Shown here: piece after piece, positions 46,201-54,056 of the stretch
Layout: each line of letters starts with the position of its first letter
How positions within the stretch are numbered: position 1 is the first letter of the stretch
Origin: JAWMQL01 sp033283165
GTDB taxonomy: Bacteria; Pseudomonadota; Gammaproteobacteria; Pseudomonadales; Halieaceae
Reading direction: 5' to 3'
Assembly: GCA_033283165.1 (NCBI GenBank)
Contig: JAWMQL010000002.1
Location: 558,001 to 622,000, forward strand
DNA: 64,000 bases
Translations under genes and position numbers: made by a program
Notes under the pieces: model-generated
Told to the model about the DNA's origin: nothing
Databases searched by the model: none
Seen by the model: the letters and a program-made list of their open reading frames with translations, nothing else

Positions 46201-46641
46201 ACCTACAAGGATGAGTACGAGGTGGCGCGCCTGCATACCGGGGGTGATTTCCTGGCCGCCCTTCGCGACCGTTTCGACGGCCCTGTTCAGGTCAACTACC
46301 ACCTGGCGCCTCCACTGCTGGCCAAACGCGACCCGGTCACCGGACACCTGAGAAAACGCCAGTTCGGACCCTGGGTGAACACGGCCTTCCAGCTGCTCGC
46401 CCGGCTCAGGTTCCTGCGCGGATCGAAGCTGGATATTTTCGGTTACACCGAAGAACGGCGCACCGAACGGGCCCTGATAGAGGACTACCGACAACGGCTG
46501 GATTCCTGGCTGGCAGACCTGGACAACACCAACTACGATAAGGTCGTGGAGTGGGCTGCACTGCCCGACATGATCCGTGGCTACGGCCACGTCAAGGAAC
46601 GCAATATCAAGGCCTACCGCGAGCGGTTGGCCGAGCTGTGA
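43246..46641 (+). CDS. Indolepyruvate:ferredoxin oxidoreductase family protein (fused alpha/beta)
   Basis: A 1131-residue thiamine-diphosphate and iron-sulfur enzyme that oxidatively decarboxylates aryl or branched 2-oxoacids to acyl-CoA. The order is TPP/pyrimidine-binding domain first (SGYRGSPIGGYDHALW), TPP domain (CSGCPHNTSTRIPEG, GGEGANWIGAAPF), a ferredoxin-like segment near residue 620 (CEGCGDCSVQSTC plus a further Cys cluster), and a gamma-type domain (ITGIGGTGVVTIGAVL) toward the C-terminus. It is a single polypeptide, as in aerobic proteobacteria. It stands alone, divergent from the phospholipase D operon. Confidence 0.93.
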   Translation: MTNNLPVTLDDKYTARTGRVMLTGIQALVRLPIMQHLRDRQAGLDTAGFISGYRGSPIGGYDHALWRARKFLEQHHIRFQPGVNEDLAATAVWGTQQLDNYDGLRCDGVFSIWYGKGPGVDRSLDPIKHGNYTGTHPNGGVLAVFGDDHPGKSSSIAHQSEQAMAACSIPVLYPATVEEIISFGLYGFALSRYAGCWVGLKTVNETVERTETIDIPDPQFQRPDFEPEGVHFRRNHFAPATDDVTTQRQRVPAARAFARANRLDRTEFHGDGKRLGIVTAGKAYLDVCRALGQLGLSREQAAARGIGLYKVGMIWPLEEQALREFADGYDELLVVEEKRNFMQQQMAEALYALASRPRLSGKTDPDGNPLLPADLQLDAGTVAAAILARLQALGIDTAGMPADPAALVPPPTSSPVALRLPYFCSGCPHNTSTRIPEGSVALAGIGCHGMAMAYREDTRAVTHMGGEGANWIGAAPFTDTPHVFQNIGDGTYFHSGMMAIRAAVAAGVNITYKLLYNDAVALTGGQPIDGPLSVADITRQLAAEGVRRIAVASDEPQKYGSNSGLAPGVTIHHRDDLDLLQRELREVKGVSALVYEQTCAAEKRRRRKRGSFPDPKKRVFINPEVCEGCGDCSVQSTCMSIFPLQTELGTKRQIDQSSCNKDYSCLKGFCPSFVTIEGADLKKKVRGPLPPELQVDLPVPEPASAAQGFACMITGIGGTGVVTIGAVLSMAALIDGRLATCFDMTGLSQKGGAVFSHLRIGDRKDQLLAAKVGRNEADLMLAFDSMAGLAEDPRNSLRPGHSRVVAQAQVVPNALLAIDSLAPIDLSAPHHELARIAGEEQVDLVDSNRIAEQLLGDSIGGNMFLLGFALQKGLLPISLDALQQAIRLNGVAVDFNLNALQLGRLYAEQPDRVEAQLAGNQAGTVASSLDERLQFHRERLTAYQNRAWADRFSQEVDRVREADNRCGDGSEKLTRTVADSLAKLMTYKDEYEVARLHTGGDFLAALRDRFDGPVQVNYHLAPPLLAKRDPVTGHLRKRQFGPWVNTAFQLLARLRFLRGSKLDIFGYTEERRTERALIEDYRQRLDSWLADLDNTNYDKVVEWAALPDMIRGYGHVKERNIKAYRERLAEL

Positions 46642-46680
46642 TATAACCGCAATAGCACTGACAACAATAGAGCGACATAT

Positions 46681-47274
46681 ATGCTGAGAATAATCTGCAA
46701 CACCCTGCTGGCACTCACCCTCACCACGGCGTCCCTGGCAATCCGCGCCGATCACCACGAACAACCGGAAGAGAGCGCCAAGGGCGGCGCGCGCGCCATG
46801 GCCATGACCGTGGAGGCGGAAGTCGTGGCCATCGACCTCGATACCCGGCAGGTAACCCTGAAGGGGCCGATGGGAGAAACCTTCTCTATTGCCGCGCGAG
46901 AGCAATACGTTTCCCTGGACGACGTCAGCGTGGGGGATAAAGTGGAGGCCACCTATCTGGCCGCGATAGAGGGTGAACTGCGCGAGCCCACCGAGAGCGA
47001 GAAAGCGCAACCCTGGGTGGTACTGGAAGACGAAGGCGCCATCGAGGCGGGCGCTGACCCCACGGTCGGGGCCGCCCGGATGATCCGGGCAGTCTGCACC
47101 ATCGAAGGCATGAATCGCCTGTTGGGCACGGTGACCGTGCTCGACTCACGTGGCGTGCCACACATCATCGACCAGGTGGAACCCGAGAAAATGAGCGGTG
47201 TCACCCTGGGCCAGACCATCGTACTGGTCTATACCGAGGCGGTGGCACTGTCACTGCGAAAAACGAGCGAGTAA
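46681..47274 (+). CDS. Exported protein of unknown function with OB/DUF5666-like segment
   Basis: A 197-residue protein with a signal peptide (about 1-23, ending IRADH). The mature part contains VEAEVVAIDLDTRQVTLKGPMGE and VSLDDVSVGDKVEATYLA, a strand pattern seen in small exported DUF5666-like modules. A second similar block (LLGTVTVLDSRGVPHIIDQVEP, shown in part by key residues) follows. The function is not known. It is 39 bases downstream of the oxidoreductase gene and 26 bases upstream of a CBS gene. Confidence 0.72.
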   Translation: MLRIICNTLLALTLTTASLAIRADHHEQPEESAKGGARAMAMTVEAEVVAIDLDTRQVTLKGPMGETFSIAAREQYVSLDDVSVGDKVEATYLAAIEGELREPTESEKAQPWVVLEDEGAIEAGADPTVGAARMIRAVCTIEGMNRLLGTVTVLDSRGVPHIIDQVEPEKMSGVTLGQTIVLVYTEAVALSLRKTSE

Positions 47275-47300
47275 CCCCAGGAAAGCGGCAGGAGTACGCC

Positions 47301-47729
47301 ATGCCACAGCCCGTTACCATCAAGGATTGCATGCGCAGCAACCCGCTCACCATCGGTCGGGAAGCCAACCTGGTCGAGGCCATTAATATCATCGTCGACA
47401 ACCACCTGACCGGATTGACGGTGACCGATGACGAGGGCCATGTTGTGGGCATCCTGTCGGAGCTGGACTGCCTGCAGGGCGTCCTGACCGCCATTTACAA
47501 TGAGGGCGACCCGGAGCACTGCCTGGTCAAGGAGGTAATGAGCACCGACCTCAGCACCTGCGGGCCGGGCGACAGCATCGTGGAGGTTGCCCAGTCCATG
47601 GTGGCGAGCCGCCAGCGCCGGCGACCGGTGATCGACCAGGGTGTACTGGTAGGGCAGGTCAGTTCCAGTAATGTCCTGTGGGCCCTGATGGAGCACTCCC
47701 GCCGCAAACTGTTTGAGGCGCAAAAGTAA
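47301..47729 (+). CDS. Stand-alone CBS-domain-pair protein
   Basis: A 142-residue protein composed only of two CBS motifs: residues about 8-60 (TIKDCMRSNPLTIGREANL, TDDEGHVVGILSELDCL) and about 75-135 (VKEVMSTDLSTCGPGDSIVEVA, VDQ-type end VLVGQVSSSNVL). These modules bind AMP, ATP or S-adenosylmethionine and control partners; no partner is fused. ATG 47301 follows a GGCAGGAG Shine-Dalgarno. It may be co-transcribed with the upstream exported protein. Confidence 0.87.
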   Translation: MPQPVTIKDCMRSNPLTIGREANLVEAINIIVDNHLTGLTVTDDEGHVVGILSELDCLQGVLTAIYNEGDPEHCLVKEVMSTDLSTCGPGDSIVEVAQSMVASRQRRRPVIDQGVLVGQVSSSNVLWALMEHSRRKLFEAQK

Positions 47730-47800
47730 TCGGACCGCATCCCCTGGGCCGTTCGACGACTGGGCGGGTGACCTGCTGCGCTATCTCAGGGTAGTTGCTG

Positions 47801-48901
47801 CTAGAGGGTGACCAGACTGGCCAGTACCAGTCCCGAAAAGGCAAACAGCGACAGTATCATGGCCACCAGGATCAGCAGCAGGGCCTTGCCGATCGCCCCC
47901 GCGTAGCCCGATCCGTAGACCCGCACCAGGGCCAGTGGCAGGTAGATCAGCATCCACCACCACACCGCGCTACCTGCCTCGATAGGGGTCAGGGCAGAGA
48001 GAACCATGGTCAGGGTACCCAGCAGGAAAATCGCGCTGTGAAAATGCAGGGAAAAAACCAGGTGCTGCAGGTAGTGAAAGCCCTGGAAGAGATAGAGCAT
48101 CTGCACGACCAGGGCGAACAGGGGCAACATGAAAAACATCATATAGGGCAGGCGGTCGACGAGATCGTCGATCAGCGCCTGCGGGTCACCCTGCACTTTC
48201 CGCAGGTTCCGCTCCAGACGCTGCTCCAGCTGTTCGGCCCACTCGGGTTTCTCACCCTCCTCCCACAGGTCTATATTCACTGCGTCCTGAACACCGTCTC
48301 CAGCGTCGCTGAGTTGCTGTGATTCCTCCTCCACCATCGGCCGGCCCTCGTCGTCCACCGCGATCACCCGCGCGGTCCCGGCCTCCAGGGTCCCGACAAC
48401 CTGCCGTCGTACCCTGGCGCCCTCCTCCTCGGTCATCTCCCCCTCCGCGATGCGCTCGGCGAGGCGCTCGTCGAGGGCACTGATAACTTCCTGCCGTTCC
48501 TCCTCGTCCAGGTCGGAGCCGGGCGGGCTGATTCCCTGCAGGGACAGGATCAGGAACATGATGAAACTGATCACCAGGTACAAACGCAGGGGCGGCATGT
48601 AGCGCGCCCGGCGCCCGGCGATATACTCCGCCGTGAGAAATCCGGGCCGGAACAGGAGCGGGAAGAGGGTGCCCCAGAAGCGGGAATCCCAGACGAACAG
48701 GTCACCAATCAGTTCGCCTGCCAGGTCGAGAAAGTGCAGGTCGCGCCCGCTCTCGCGCTGGCCACAAAGATGACAGTAGGTGCCCCGCAGGTGGGCGCCA
48801 CAGTTGCGGCAGGTCAGCGCGGCATCTGCGCGCCCGGTTGAATCCGGATCGCCGTTGGCCGGTGGTGCCGGATCCGGCGCACTGTCGGCGGGCCCGGCGA
48901 T
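47801..48901 (-). CDS. DUF3667-type membrane protein with zinc ribbon; start codon not canonical
   Basis: Protein of about 366 residues. A zinc ribbon near the N-terminus (CRNC and CHLC pairs), a conserved WDSRFWGTLFPLLFRPG block, a charged middle segment and four C-terminal hydrophobic helices are typical of DUF3667. In this frame there is no ATG, GTG or TTG before the zinc ribbon; the first ATG (48596-48598) would delete the ribbon and the conserved block. The best guess is a rare ATC at 48899-48901, or a sequence error or mutation. Its start region overlaps the end of the beta-lactamase-fold gene. Function is unknown. Confidence 0.6.
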   Translation of the reverse strand: MAGPADSAPDPAPPANGDPDSTGRADAALTCRNCGAHLRGTYCHLCGQRESGRDLHFLDLAGELIGDLFVWDSRFWGTLFPLLFRPGFLTAEYIAGRRARYMPPLRLYLVISFIMFLILSLQGISPPGSDLDEEERQEVISALDERLAERIAEGEMTEEEGARVRRQVVGTLEAGTARVIAVDDEGRPMVEEESQQLSDAGDGVQDAVNIDLWEEGEKPEWAEQLEQRLERNLRKVQGDPQALIDDLVDRLPYMMFFMLPLFALVVQMLYLFQGFHYLQHLVFSLHFHSAIFLLGTLTMVLSALTPIEAGSAVWWWMLIYLPLALVRVYGSGYAGAIGKALLLILVAMILSLFAFSGLVLASLVTL

Positions 48902-48906
48902 GGCGG

Positions 48907-50202
48907 CTAACCCCGGACCAGGCCCGGCAGGCGCGGCCTGATAATACGCCGGCCCAGGGCATCGGGTTTGCGCCGGGCCCGGGCGCAGGACAGGGCGGCA
49001 CCACTGATCTGGGCTGTACGCATATCGCCAAAGGGCGAACCCATACCACAGTTGACGATCAGGGCCACTCCCAACTCGTGCTGGGGATCCGCCCAGGCGC
49101 CGGAGCCCCCGAAACCGAAGTGACCGTAGGCCTGCTGCGGAATACCGCGTGTGGTAAAGACCCCGTGGTATCCCAGGCGCCAGCGCATATCGAAGGGTAT
49201 AACGGAAAGGCGGCCGGTTGGCGCCTGCAGGGTGGTGGCCTCGCCCAGTGTCCGGGAGGACAACAGTCGCGTGCCATCCAGTTCACCGCCATTGGCCAGG
49301 GCGGCGTAGAGCCTGGCCAGCGAGCGCGCGGTGAACATGCCATTGGCGGCGGGAATCGCCACCCGCAGGGTTTCCGGCGCGTCGAAGCTGAACTCGCTGA
49401 CGCCACGCGGGCCCAGCGCCTCGAACAGGCTGACCAGGTCAGTGTCGACACCGGCCGACTTCAGCAGGCGGCTCATGGCGCGGGCATAACCCTCCAGGTA
49501 GTGGCTGAGGCGGCTCTGGCTGAGGCGCCGGGTATAGTCGGGAAAAATCAGTTCCGCGCCCCGCACCAGTTCCCGCTCCGGCGTACCGATGAACAGGCCG
49601 TCAAGGCCCAGGGGTTTCGCCAGTTCGCTCTGCACCAGGCTGGAAAAATCCCTGCCGGTCACACGCTGGACGATTTCACCGACCAGGAATCCGAAAGTCA
49701 GGCCGTGGTAACCGGTGCGCGACCCGGGCTCGTGGGCCGGCGGTGTCCGCTCGATGGCCGCTATCATATGCTCCCAGTCCAGCATCCGATCTATATGATC
49801 GATCATCTCGCGGATGTGATACAGACCCGACTGGTGCGACAGGACCTGGCGCAGGGTGATGTCCTCCTTGCCCGCCTGCCCGAACTCCGGCCAGTAGTCT
49901 GCGACCCGGGCGTCGTAATCCACCAGCCCCCGGTCGGCACAGATGTGCAGCAGGGTGGCGGCCACACCCTTGGTCGTGGAGAAGCTGGGAGCCAGGGTAT
50001 CGCGTTGCCAGGGTGTGTAATTATCATCGGAATAGCCGCCCCATAGATCGACCACGCACTGGCCGCGGTGATAGATGCACACCGCAGCGCCGCCGCGATG
50101 GCTGCGCAACTGGTTTTTCAACGTATCGGCAACCGGGTGAAAGTCGGGGTGGATGGTGCCGTCCATATGGATGTGGCGCGGTTTCCTGCGGGATAGGTTC
50201 AT
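48907..50202 (-). CDS. Serine hydrolase of the class C beta-lactamase / EstB esterase family
   Basis: A 431-residue cytosolic-looking protein without a signal peptide. The S-x-x-K nucleophile motif is in APSFSTTKGVAAT, the second motif is Y-H-G in GYHGLTFGF, and the C-terminal part has HFGFGGSGAWADP. This matches EstB-type esterases and EstB-like carboxylesterases rather than resistance beta-lactamases, which are exported. ATG 50202 was chosen over an upstream in-frame opening because it begins at a compact N-terminus and is preceded by CAGG. Natural substrate is unknown. Confidence 0.88.
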   Translation of the reverse strand: MNLSRRKPRHIHMDGTIHPDFHPVADTLKNQLRSHRGGAAVCIYHRGQCVVDLWGGYSDDNYTPWQRDTLAPSFSTTKGVAATLLHICADRGLVDYDARVADYWPEFGQAGKEDITLRQVLSHQSGLYHIREMIDHIDRMLDWEHMIAAIERTPPAHEPGSRTGYHGLTFGFLVGEIVQRVTGRDFSSLVQSELAKPLGLDGLFIGTPERELVRGAELIFPDYTRRLSQSRLSHYLEGYARAMSRLLKSAGVDTDLVSLFEALGPRGVSEFSFDAPETLRVAIPAANGMFTARSLARLYAALANGGELDGTRLLSSRTLGEATTLQAPTGRLSVIPFDMRWRLGYHGVFTTRGIPQQAYGHFGFGGSGAWADPQHELGVALIVNCGMGSPFGDMRTAQISGAALSCARARRKPDALGRRIIRPRLPGLVRG

Positions 50203-50263
50203 ATTGTGCCTGCGGTTATATTTATAATGGTCCTTTACCGAACCTGGCTGACAACATATCACA

Positions 50264-50800
50264 ATGGCCCTGAAATCCACCATATTCAAAGCCGACCTCA
50301 ATGTCGCCGATACCGACCGCCAGGTCTACGGCGACTTCCCCCTGACGGTGGCCTGCCACCCCTCGGAAACCACCCAGCGCATGATGCTGCGGATCCTGGC
50401 CTTCGCCCTGCACGCCGGCGAGGGGCTGGCTTTCGGGCGCGGCATCAGTACCGACGACGAACCGGACCTGTGGCAGAGAGACCTGACCAACCGGATTCTG
50501 CTCTGGGTTGAACTGGGTACGCCGGACCCGGACCGCCTGCGCAAGGCCAGTGCCCGGTCAGACCGGGTGGTGCTGTACGCCTACGGAGACCGCGCCGTAT
50601 CGGTGTGGTGGGACAAGCACGGGAGTCAACTCGGCCGGTTGGACCAGTTGACGGTATATCGCCTCGATGATGAGGTCATGCGCGCACTGGGTAACATGGC
50701 ACAGCCGGGCATGGCACTGCAGTGCACCGTGGCCGATGGCGAGGCCTGGCTCAGTGACGGGCGGAACTCACTGGCTATCACGCCACAGCGCCTGCAATAG
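50264..50800 (+). CDS. yaeQ: YaeQ family protein
   Basis: A 178-residue protein that follows the YaeQ pattern throughout: ATG-ALKSTIFKADLNVADTDR, HPSETTQRMMLRILAFAL, a GISTDDEPDLW loop and VELGTPDPDRLRKAS. The fold is related to PD-(D/E)XK nucleases, and YaeQ has been linked to RfaH-dependent transcription antitermination in enteric bacteria. It is divergent from the esterase gene and ends two bases from the LuxR-type regulator gene on the other strand. Confidence 0.93.
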   Translation: MALKSTIFKADLNVADTDRQVYGDFPLTVACHPSETTQRMMLRILAFALHAGEGLAFGRGISTDDEPDLWQRDLTNRILLWVELGTPDPDRLRKASARSDRVVLYAYGDRAVSVWWDKHGSQLGRLDQLTVYRLDDEVMRALGNMAQPGMALQCTVADGEAWLSDGRNSLAITPQRLQ

Positions 50801-50802
50801 CG

Positions 50803-51705
50803 CTAATGGCCTCCCCGCAGGTAGGCGACCAGTGGATCGGTGCCGGCGTCGCCGTGAAAGCAGTACATGGAGTTCACGAACAGGCTGAACAGTTCGGGCT
50901 GGGAGGTGATATCCAGCTTGGCATAGGAATTCTTGCGGTGGACTGACACCGTGTGCGTGGATATACCCAGGCGTTCGGCGATCGCTTTGGAATTGTAGCC
51001 GTACAGGTACATGCGCATGATTTCCGCTTCCCTCCGGGTGAGCAGGGAGGAGCCGAAGATTTTCAGCGCGCCTTCCAGTTGCACATAAATCTCCGAACCA
51101 CCCGCCCGACGATTGTTCTCGAGAAAGAGCCAGTACTTGTTGAGCAGCGCGCCCACCAGCGGAACGGTCTCGCGCAGGAGATCGATGCGTTCCTCGCTGA
51201 ATTCCGGATCGTTGTCGCGGCGCACCAACGAGAAATTGAAAAAACTCTGTTTTTCGGGATAGGTGATCATGCCCACCTCTTCCACCAGGTTGGAGGCCCT
51301 GTAGTAGTGGCGGTAATACTCGCTGTCGCGAAATCCGGAGGGCGCCAGGTCCCATAAACCGTACAGCCCTTCGGTCAGCCCCTCGACCCCGGCGCGGTAG
51401 TACGGATCCAGCAGGTAGGGGCCGTCCATGTAGTCGGCCAGGGCCAGTTCCTCCTCCCTGCTTCGACCGGGCAGCAAGACGTTCAGAGGTTTGCGCTGGG
51501 GAGAAAACAGGATCAGGGAGGGTTCATACGGACCCAACAGGGCGGTCAGCGCCCGGCTCAGCACCTCGGGAATCTTCAACGGATCGTTGAGTGTCACGGC
51601 CGCGGCAATGTGCCGGTTCCACCGCGCAAATTCATCCTTGTCTATGACTGCTTCCCTCCGTCTCTGCCCCGCTGGATTCTTCCGATGGAGTCGCTGAAGG
51701 TGCAA
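50803..51705 (-). CDS. LuxR-type transcriptional regulator; start uncertain
   Basis: A regulator of about 300 residues with an N-terminal sensory region (from DKDEFARWNRHIAAAV) and a C-terminal LuxR helix-turn-helix (LTRREAEIMRMYLYGYNSKAIAERLG, HTVSVHRKNSYAKL). The 3' end is firm. No ATG, GTG or TTG lies close to the conserved N-terminus. TTG codons at 51703-51705 and above, and a GTG at 51787-51789, are in frame but lack a good ribosome site, whereas GGAGG at 51655-51659 points to a GTC at 51646-51648. It is divergent from the aminotransferase gene and may regulate it. The ligand is unknown. Confidence 0.78.
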   Translation of the reverse strand: MHLQRLHRKNPAGQRRREAVIDKDEFARWNRHIAAAVTLNDPLKIPEVLSRALTALLGPYEPSLILFSPQRKPLNVLLPGRSREEELALADYMDGPYLLDPYYRAGVEGLTEGLYGLWDLAPSGFRDSEYYRHYYRASNLVEEVGMITYPEKQSFFNFSLVRRDNDPEFSEERIDLLRETVPLVGALLNKYWLFLENNRRAGGSEIYVQLEGALKIFGSSLLTRREAEIMRMYLYGYNSKAIAERLGISTHTVSVHRKNSYAKLDITSQPELFSLFVNSMYCFHGDAGTDPLVAYLRGGH

Positions 51706-51918
51706 CAAATACAAGAGCTTACGGTAATACGGCGCAATTTGGAAACCTGCTCGCAGAATCCTGGCCGGGATCGGGCAGCGACCAGCCACTACCCCGAGCG
51801 GGTTATTCGCAACGCGGGAGCCTTTGCTTACCCTAGTTCAATGGCCCTCGCCCGGCGCCTCTGTAGCCGTGCCACTTCAGCTGAAACTGACCCAACAGAC
51901 ACAATGAGAGGTGCACGC

Positions 51919-53325
51919 ATGAGTTCAGCAACTTCACCCTATGATACCCGGACCCTGGTCGAAGACGACAAGGCTCACTTTACCCATCCCTGGCAGATTT
52001 TCGACAGTTTTCCGCTCGACGGCGCCCTGCCCATCGCCCGCGGCGAGGGCTGCTTTATCTGGGATACCGACGGCAACAAGTACTTTGATGCCGTGGGTGG
52101 GCTGTGGTGCAACAATATCGGCCTGGGCCGCAAGGATCTGGCCGAGGCCATCGGCCGTCAGGCGTACGAGCTGTCCTTTGCCTCGAGCTTCGTGGACCTG
52201 ACCAATCCACCCGCTGTCATGCTGGCCAAGAAGCTGGCCGAGCTGGCCCCGGGCGACCTGAACCACGTGTTCTATACCTGCGGCGGCTCCACCGCCAACG
52301 ACACTGCCTACCGCCTGATGCAGTACTACAACAACAAGCGCGGCAAGCGGGACAAGAAGCATGTGATCACCCGTGTCCACTCGTATCACGGCTCGACCTA
52401 TATTGCCATGTCCCTGACCGGCAAGCCCGGGGACAAGAACCCGATGTTCGACTACGAACGGGAACTCATCCACCACGTCAGCGCGCCGAACTACTACCGC
52501 GCACCCGCGGGCATGAGTGAAGCCGACTTCGTGGAATACCTGGTAAAGGAGTTCGAGGACAAGATACGCGAACTGGGAGGCGCGGACCGGGTCATGGCCT
52601 ACTACGCCGAACCGGTGATGGGCGCCGGCGGCGTGATCGTCGCGCCGGAGGGCTACAACCGCCGCATGTGGGAAGTGTGCCAGAAGTACGACATTCTCTA
52701 CGTCGCGGATGAGGTGGTCACCGCTTTCGGCCGACTGGGTCACTGGTTCGCATCGAAGGACGTGTTTGATGTCCAGCCGGATATCATCGTCGCCGCCAAG
52801 GGTATCAGCTCCGGCTATATCCCCCTGGGCGCCTGCATCTACAGCGACCGCATCGCCGACGTGGTCCACGAGACCGGCCACGGCGACTGCTTCACCAATG
52901 GTTACACCTACTCCGGTCACCCGGTGGCCTGCGCCGCGGCCCTGAAAAATATCGAGATCATGGAGAGTGAGCAGATGTTCGCCAACGTGCTGGAGGTGGG
53001 GCCGTACTTCCGCCGGCAACTGGAGACCCTGCTGGACCTGCCTATCGTGGGTGAAGTGCGCGGTGTGAATTTCATGCAGTGCGTGGAGTTCGTCAAAGAC
53101 CAGCAGACCCGAGAAATCTTTCCCGACGAACTGGACATCGGCAAGCGCGTGGCCAATAACGCCGACCCCAGGGGATTGATCGTGCGCCCGCTGATCAACC
53201 TGAACATCATGTCGCCGCCGCTGATCATGACCAGGGAACAGGTCGACTTCGTGGTAACCACCCTGCGCAAAGCCATCCTGGAAACCATCGACGAGCTGCG
53301 CGCCGAGGGCCATCTGCCGGCCTGA
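51919..53325 (+). CDS. Class III PLP-dependent aminotransferase (omega-transaminase type)
   Basis: A 468-residue enzyme. PLP-binding landmarks are the TCGGSTANDTA and HSYHGST blocks, the Asp of VADEVVTAFGRLG and the Schiff-base lysine in IVAAKGISSGYIPLG. Length and motifs fit polyamine or beta-alanine:pyruvate aminotransferases and related omega-transaminases; the amino donor cannot be told from sequence alone. ATG 51919 has AGAGG seven bases upstream. It is divergent from the LuxR-type regulator gene, a common arrangement for polyamine or amine catabolic genes. Confidence 0.91.
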   Translation: MSSATSPYDTRTLVEDDKAHFTHPWQIFDSFPLDGALPIARGEGCFIWDTDGNKYFDAVGGLWCNNIGLGRKDLAEAIGRQAYELSFASSFVDLTNPPAVMLAKKLAELAPGDLNHVFYTCGGSTANDTAYRLMQYYNNKRGKRDKKHVITRVHSYHGSTYIAMSLTGKPGDKNPMFDYERELIHHVSAPNYYRAPAGMSEADFVEYLVKEFEDKIRELGGADRVMAYYAEPVMGAGGVIVAPEGYNRRMWEVCQKYDILYVADEVVTAFGRLGHWFASKDVFDVQPDIIVAAKGISSGYIPLGACIYSDRIADVVHETGHGDCFTNGYTYSGHPVACAAALKNIEIMESEQMFANVLEVGPYFRRQLETLLDLPIVGEVRGVNFMQCVEFVKDQQTREIFPDELDIGKRVANNADPRGLIVRPLINLNIMSPPLIMTREQVDFVVTTLRKAILETIDELRAEGHLPA

Positions 53326-53342
53326 CCTCACCACCGACACGC

Positions 53343-53364
53343 CGCGGGCCGGGGCCGGCCCGCG
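53343..53364 (+). terminator. GC-rich hairpin after the aminotransferase gene
   Basis: Eight-base perfect arms (CGCGGGCC at 53343-53350, GGCCCGCG at 53357-53364) with a six-base loop, 18 bases after the stop codon. There is no T run, so it may stabilise the mRNA end or assist factor-dependent termination. Confidence 0.4.
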
Positions 53365-53437
53365 ACTGCAACATTTTCACGATTGTAGCTGGCGCCAAAT
53401 TGCAGTAGGTTTAAGCAAACCTGTACGGTGGAAGCCC

Positions 53438-53989
53438 ATGCAGCACATCCTGAAACTGGATATCGCGGGCCAGCCGCGAGGCTGGATCAGCGCGCAGGAG
53501 GCAGTGACTGCCTACGCCCGCGGCGATGTCATCTATGGCATCGGGGACACCCTTCGCCCGGTATTCGGCGGCATCCAGCGCCTGACAGGCATTCGTTCCC
53601 GTATCGACCTGCAGCCCATCATCGCCCTGCGTGGCCGCGTCCGGGAAGGCTTCTGTCCCCCGCTTTGCAACCGCACCCTGTTCCGCCGCGATGACCACCG
53701 CTGCCTGTACTGCGGCCGGCAACTGCCGCGCACCGAGCTCACCCGCGACCACGTGCTGCCCACCTCTCGCGGCGGCGATAACCGCTGGGAAAACGTGGTC
53801 GCCGCCTGCCGCCATTGCAACTGGGCCAAGGACAACCGCACGCCGGAGGAAGCCGGCATGCCGCTGCTGGCCGTACCTTTCAGGCCCAATTCCTGGGAGT
53901 GGCACTTCCTCGCCAAGGACCGCATCCTGGCCGACCAGATGGAATACCTGTCCCTGCAGTTCCGCGCCGAACGCGACTGGGCACACTAG
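53438..53989 (+). CDS. HNH endonuclease family protein
   Basis: A 183-residue protein. The HNH domain (about 90-135) has zinc cysteines in CLYCG and CRHCN and the nuclease core LTRDHVLPTSRGGDNRWENVV, where the DH and later N are the catalytic and structural residues. The N-terminal 75 residues are a family-specific region found in bacterial housekeeping HNH proteins, and no intein, intron or restriction partner is near. Cellular role is unknown. It is upstream of the MoxR operon with a 67-base gap. Confidence 0.9.
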   Translation: MQHILKLDIAGQPRGWISAQEAVTAYARGDVIYGIGDTLRPVFGGIQRLTGIRSRIDLQPIIALRGRVREGFCPPLCNRTLFRRDDHRCLYCGRQLPRTELTRDHVLPTSRGGDNRWENVVAACRHCNWAKDNRTPEEAGMPLLAVPFRPNSWEWHFLAKDRILADQMEYLSLQFRAERDWAH

Positions 53990-54056
53990 AGCGGAGCGCC
54001 GGTCTATAATCCCTCATTCGGGCCAGCGTGGGTCCGCAATGCACAGGGAGATAACA

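Noticed and set aside
48907..50202. Beta-lactam resistance enzyme
   Set aside because: Class C fold and SxxK motif are present, but there is no signal peptide and the motifs resemble EstB-type esterases.
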